NCBI GenBank assembly: GCA_016214145.1
Contig: JACRPA010000004.1
Location: forward strand, 106,605 to 170,604
Length of the DNA stretch: 64,000 bases
Direction: 5' to 3'
Source of the DNA: Rhodocyclales bacterium
Lineage (GTDB): Bacteria > Pseudomonadota > Gammaproteobacteria > Burkholderiales > Rhodocyclaceae
In this document: in pieces, positions 63,812 to 64,000 of the stretch
How positions within the stretch are numbered: position 1 is the first letter of the stretch
How the letters are laid out: the number at the start of each line of letters is the position of its first letter
Position numbers and translations under genes: made by a program
Notes under the pieces: generated by a model
Database searches by the model: none
What the model saw: only the letters and a program-made list of their open reading frames with translations
What the model was told of the DNA's origin: nothing

Positions 63812-64000
63812 ATGGCCGAAAGCAAAGGCATGGTCGGACGTTGCTGGAGCGCATTGAAACAGCCCAGCGCCAAATATTCGTTGCTGACCCTGCTGGTGGC
63901 CGGTTTCTTCTCCGGCATCATTTTCTGGGGCGGCTTCAACACCGCGATGGAAGCCACCAACACCCTGGAGTTCTGCATTTCGTGCCACGAGATGCGCGAC
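63812..64000 (+). CDS. NapC/NrfH/NirT-type multihaem cytochrome c (cut by window edge)
   Basis: The first 63 codons of a membrane-anchored quinol-oxidising cytochrome. N-terminal helix (LLTLLVAGFFSGIIFWGGFN) followed by the family signature FNTAMEATNTLEFCISCHEMRD with the first haem site. NapC, NirT or a related nitrite/TMAO reductase donor are all possible; the rest lies outside. AAAGGAG ribosome site. Confidence 0.9.
   Translation, partial: MAESKGMVGRCWSALKQPSAKYSLLTLLVAGFFSGIIFWGGFNTAMEATNTLEFCISCHEMRD

Overview
The window is GC-rich, densely coded bacterial chromosome with betaproteobacterial gene order throughout: dapF-DUF484-xerC, paired lipid A acyltransferases beside metK, yebC-ruvC-ruvA-ruvB, ybgC-tolQRAB-pal-cpoB-queE-queC and ubiUVT. 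Together with ubiquinone synthesis and a full system I cytochrome c maturation operon, this points to a respiratory betaproteobacterium near the Rhodocyclales/Nitrosomonadales. The assignment rests on gene content and recalled family sequences, not on a search.

Layout. 1-3.6 kb: the end of a zinc-uptake-like cluster (ZnuA-like protein, porin, small exported protein) and rlmI. 3.7-9.5 kb: a leftward group with a DUF364 protein, xerC, DUF484, dapF, a CoA-binding protein and two lipid A acyltransferases. 9.5-20.2 kb: the SAM cycle genes metK (behind a SAM-II-like leader), ahcY (behind a clear SAH riboswitch) and metF. These are interrupted by a metK-tail duplication zone carrying a secreted zincin-like protein, by hicBA, by an MmeI-like restriction-modification enzyme and by an S23 four-helix-bundle ORF. 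20.3-33 kb: a HerA-like ATPase, yebC, ruvCAB, tol-pal and queE/queC. 33-41.5 kb: a YeeE/YedE transporter, tRNA-Lys, an HPP-CBS protein, a four-subunit 2-oxoacid:acceptor oxidoreductase with a fused NAD(P)H/ferredoxin subunit, and an HD-GYP protein. 41.6-45.7 kb: prpE and an EF-G-like GTPase.

45.8-55.1 kb is the most remarkable region. An O2-independent ubiquinone synthesis operon (ubiUVT, with an FNR-type box) lies tail to tail with a gene that looks like a quinol NO reductase but carries the substitutions described for putative NO dismutases (Nod): His-Asn in place of the FeB His-His pair, and two quinol-site acidic residues replaced by Gly. Head to head with it is a complete ammonia-oxidizer-type hydroxylamine module: octaheme HAO with the catalytic-tyrosine motif, HaoB, tetraheme c554 and NapC-type cM552. 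A MocR-type regulator follows. Palindromes of GntR-operator type recur in this region. The ccmABCDEFGHI operon (56.9-63.7 kb) would supply haem attachment for the 16 CxxCH sites of the module. The window ends inside a NapC/NrfH-type cytochrome gene. Taken together these genes suggest NH2OH -> NO, with NO then dismutated to N2 + O2 (inference).

The genome is also exceptionally rich in small dispersed repeats. At least six palindromic families sit inside operons. They repeatedly supply stop codons (metF, ruvB, yebC), start codons (metF, ruvC, ccmE) or internal codons (the restriction enzyme). A separate directional element of about 27 bp containing GACTGACTTT recurs about a dozen times in both genes and gaps.
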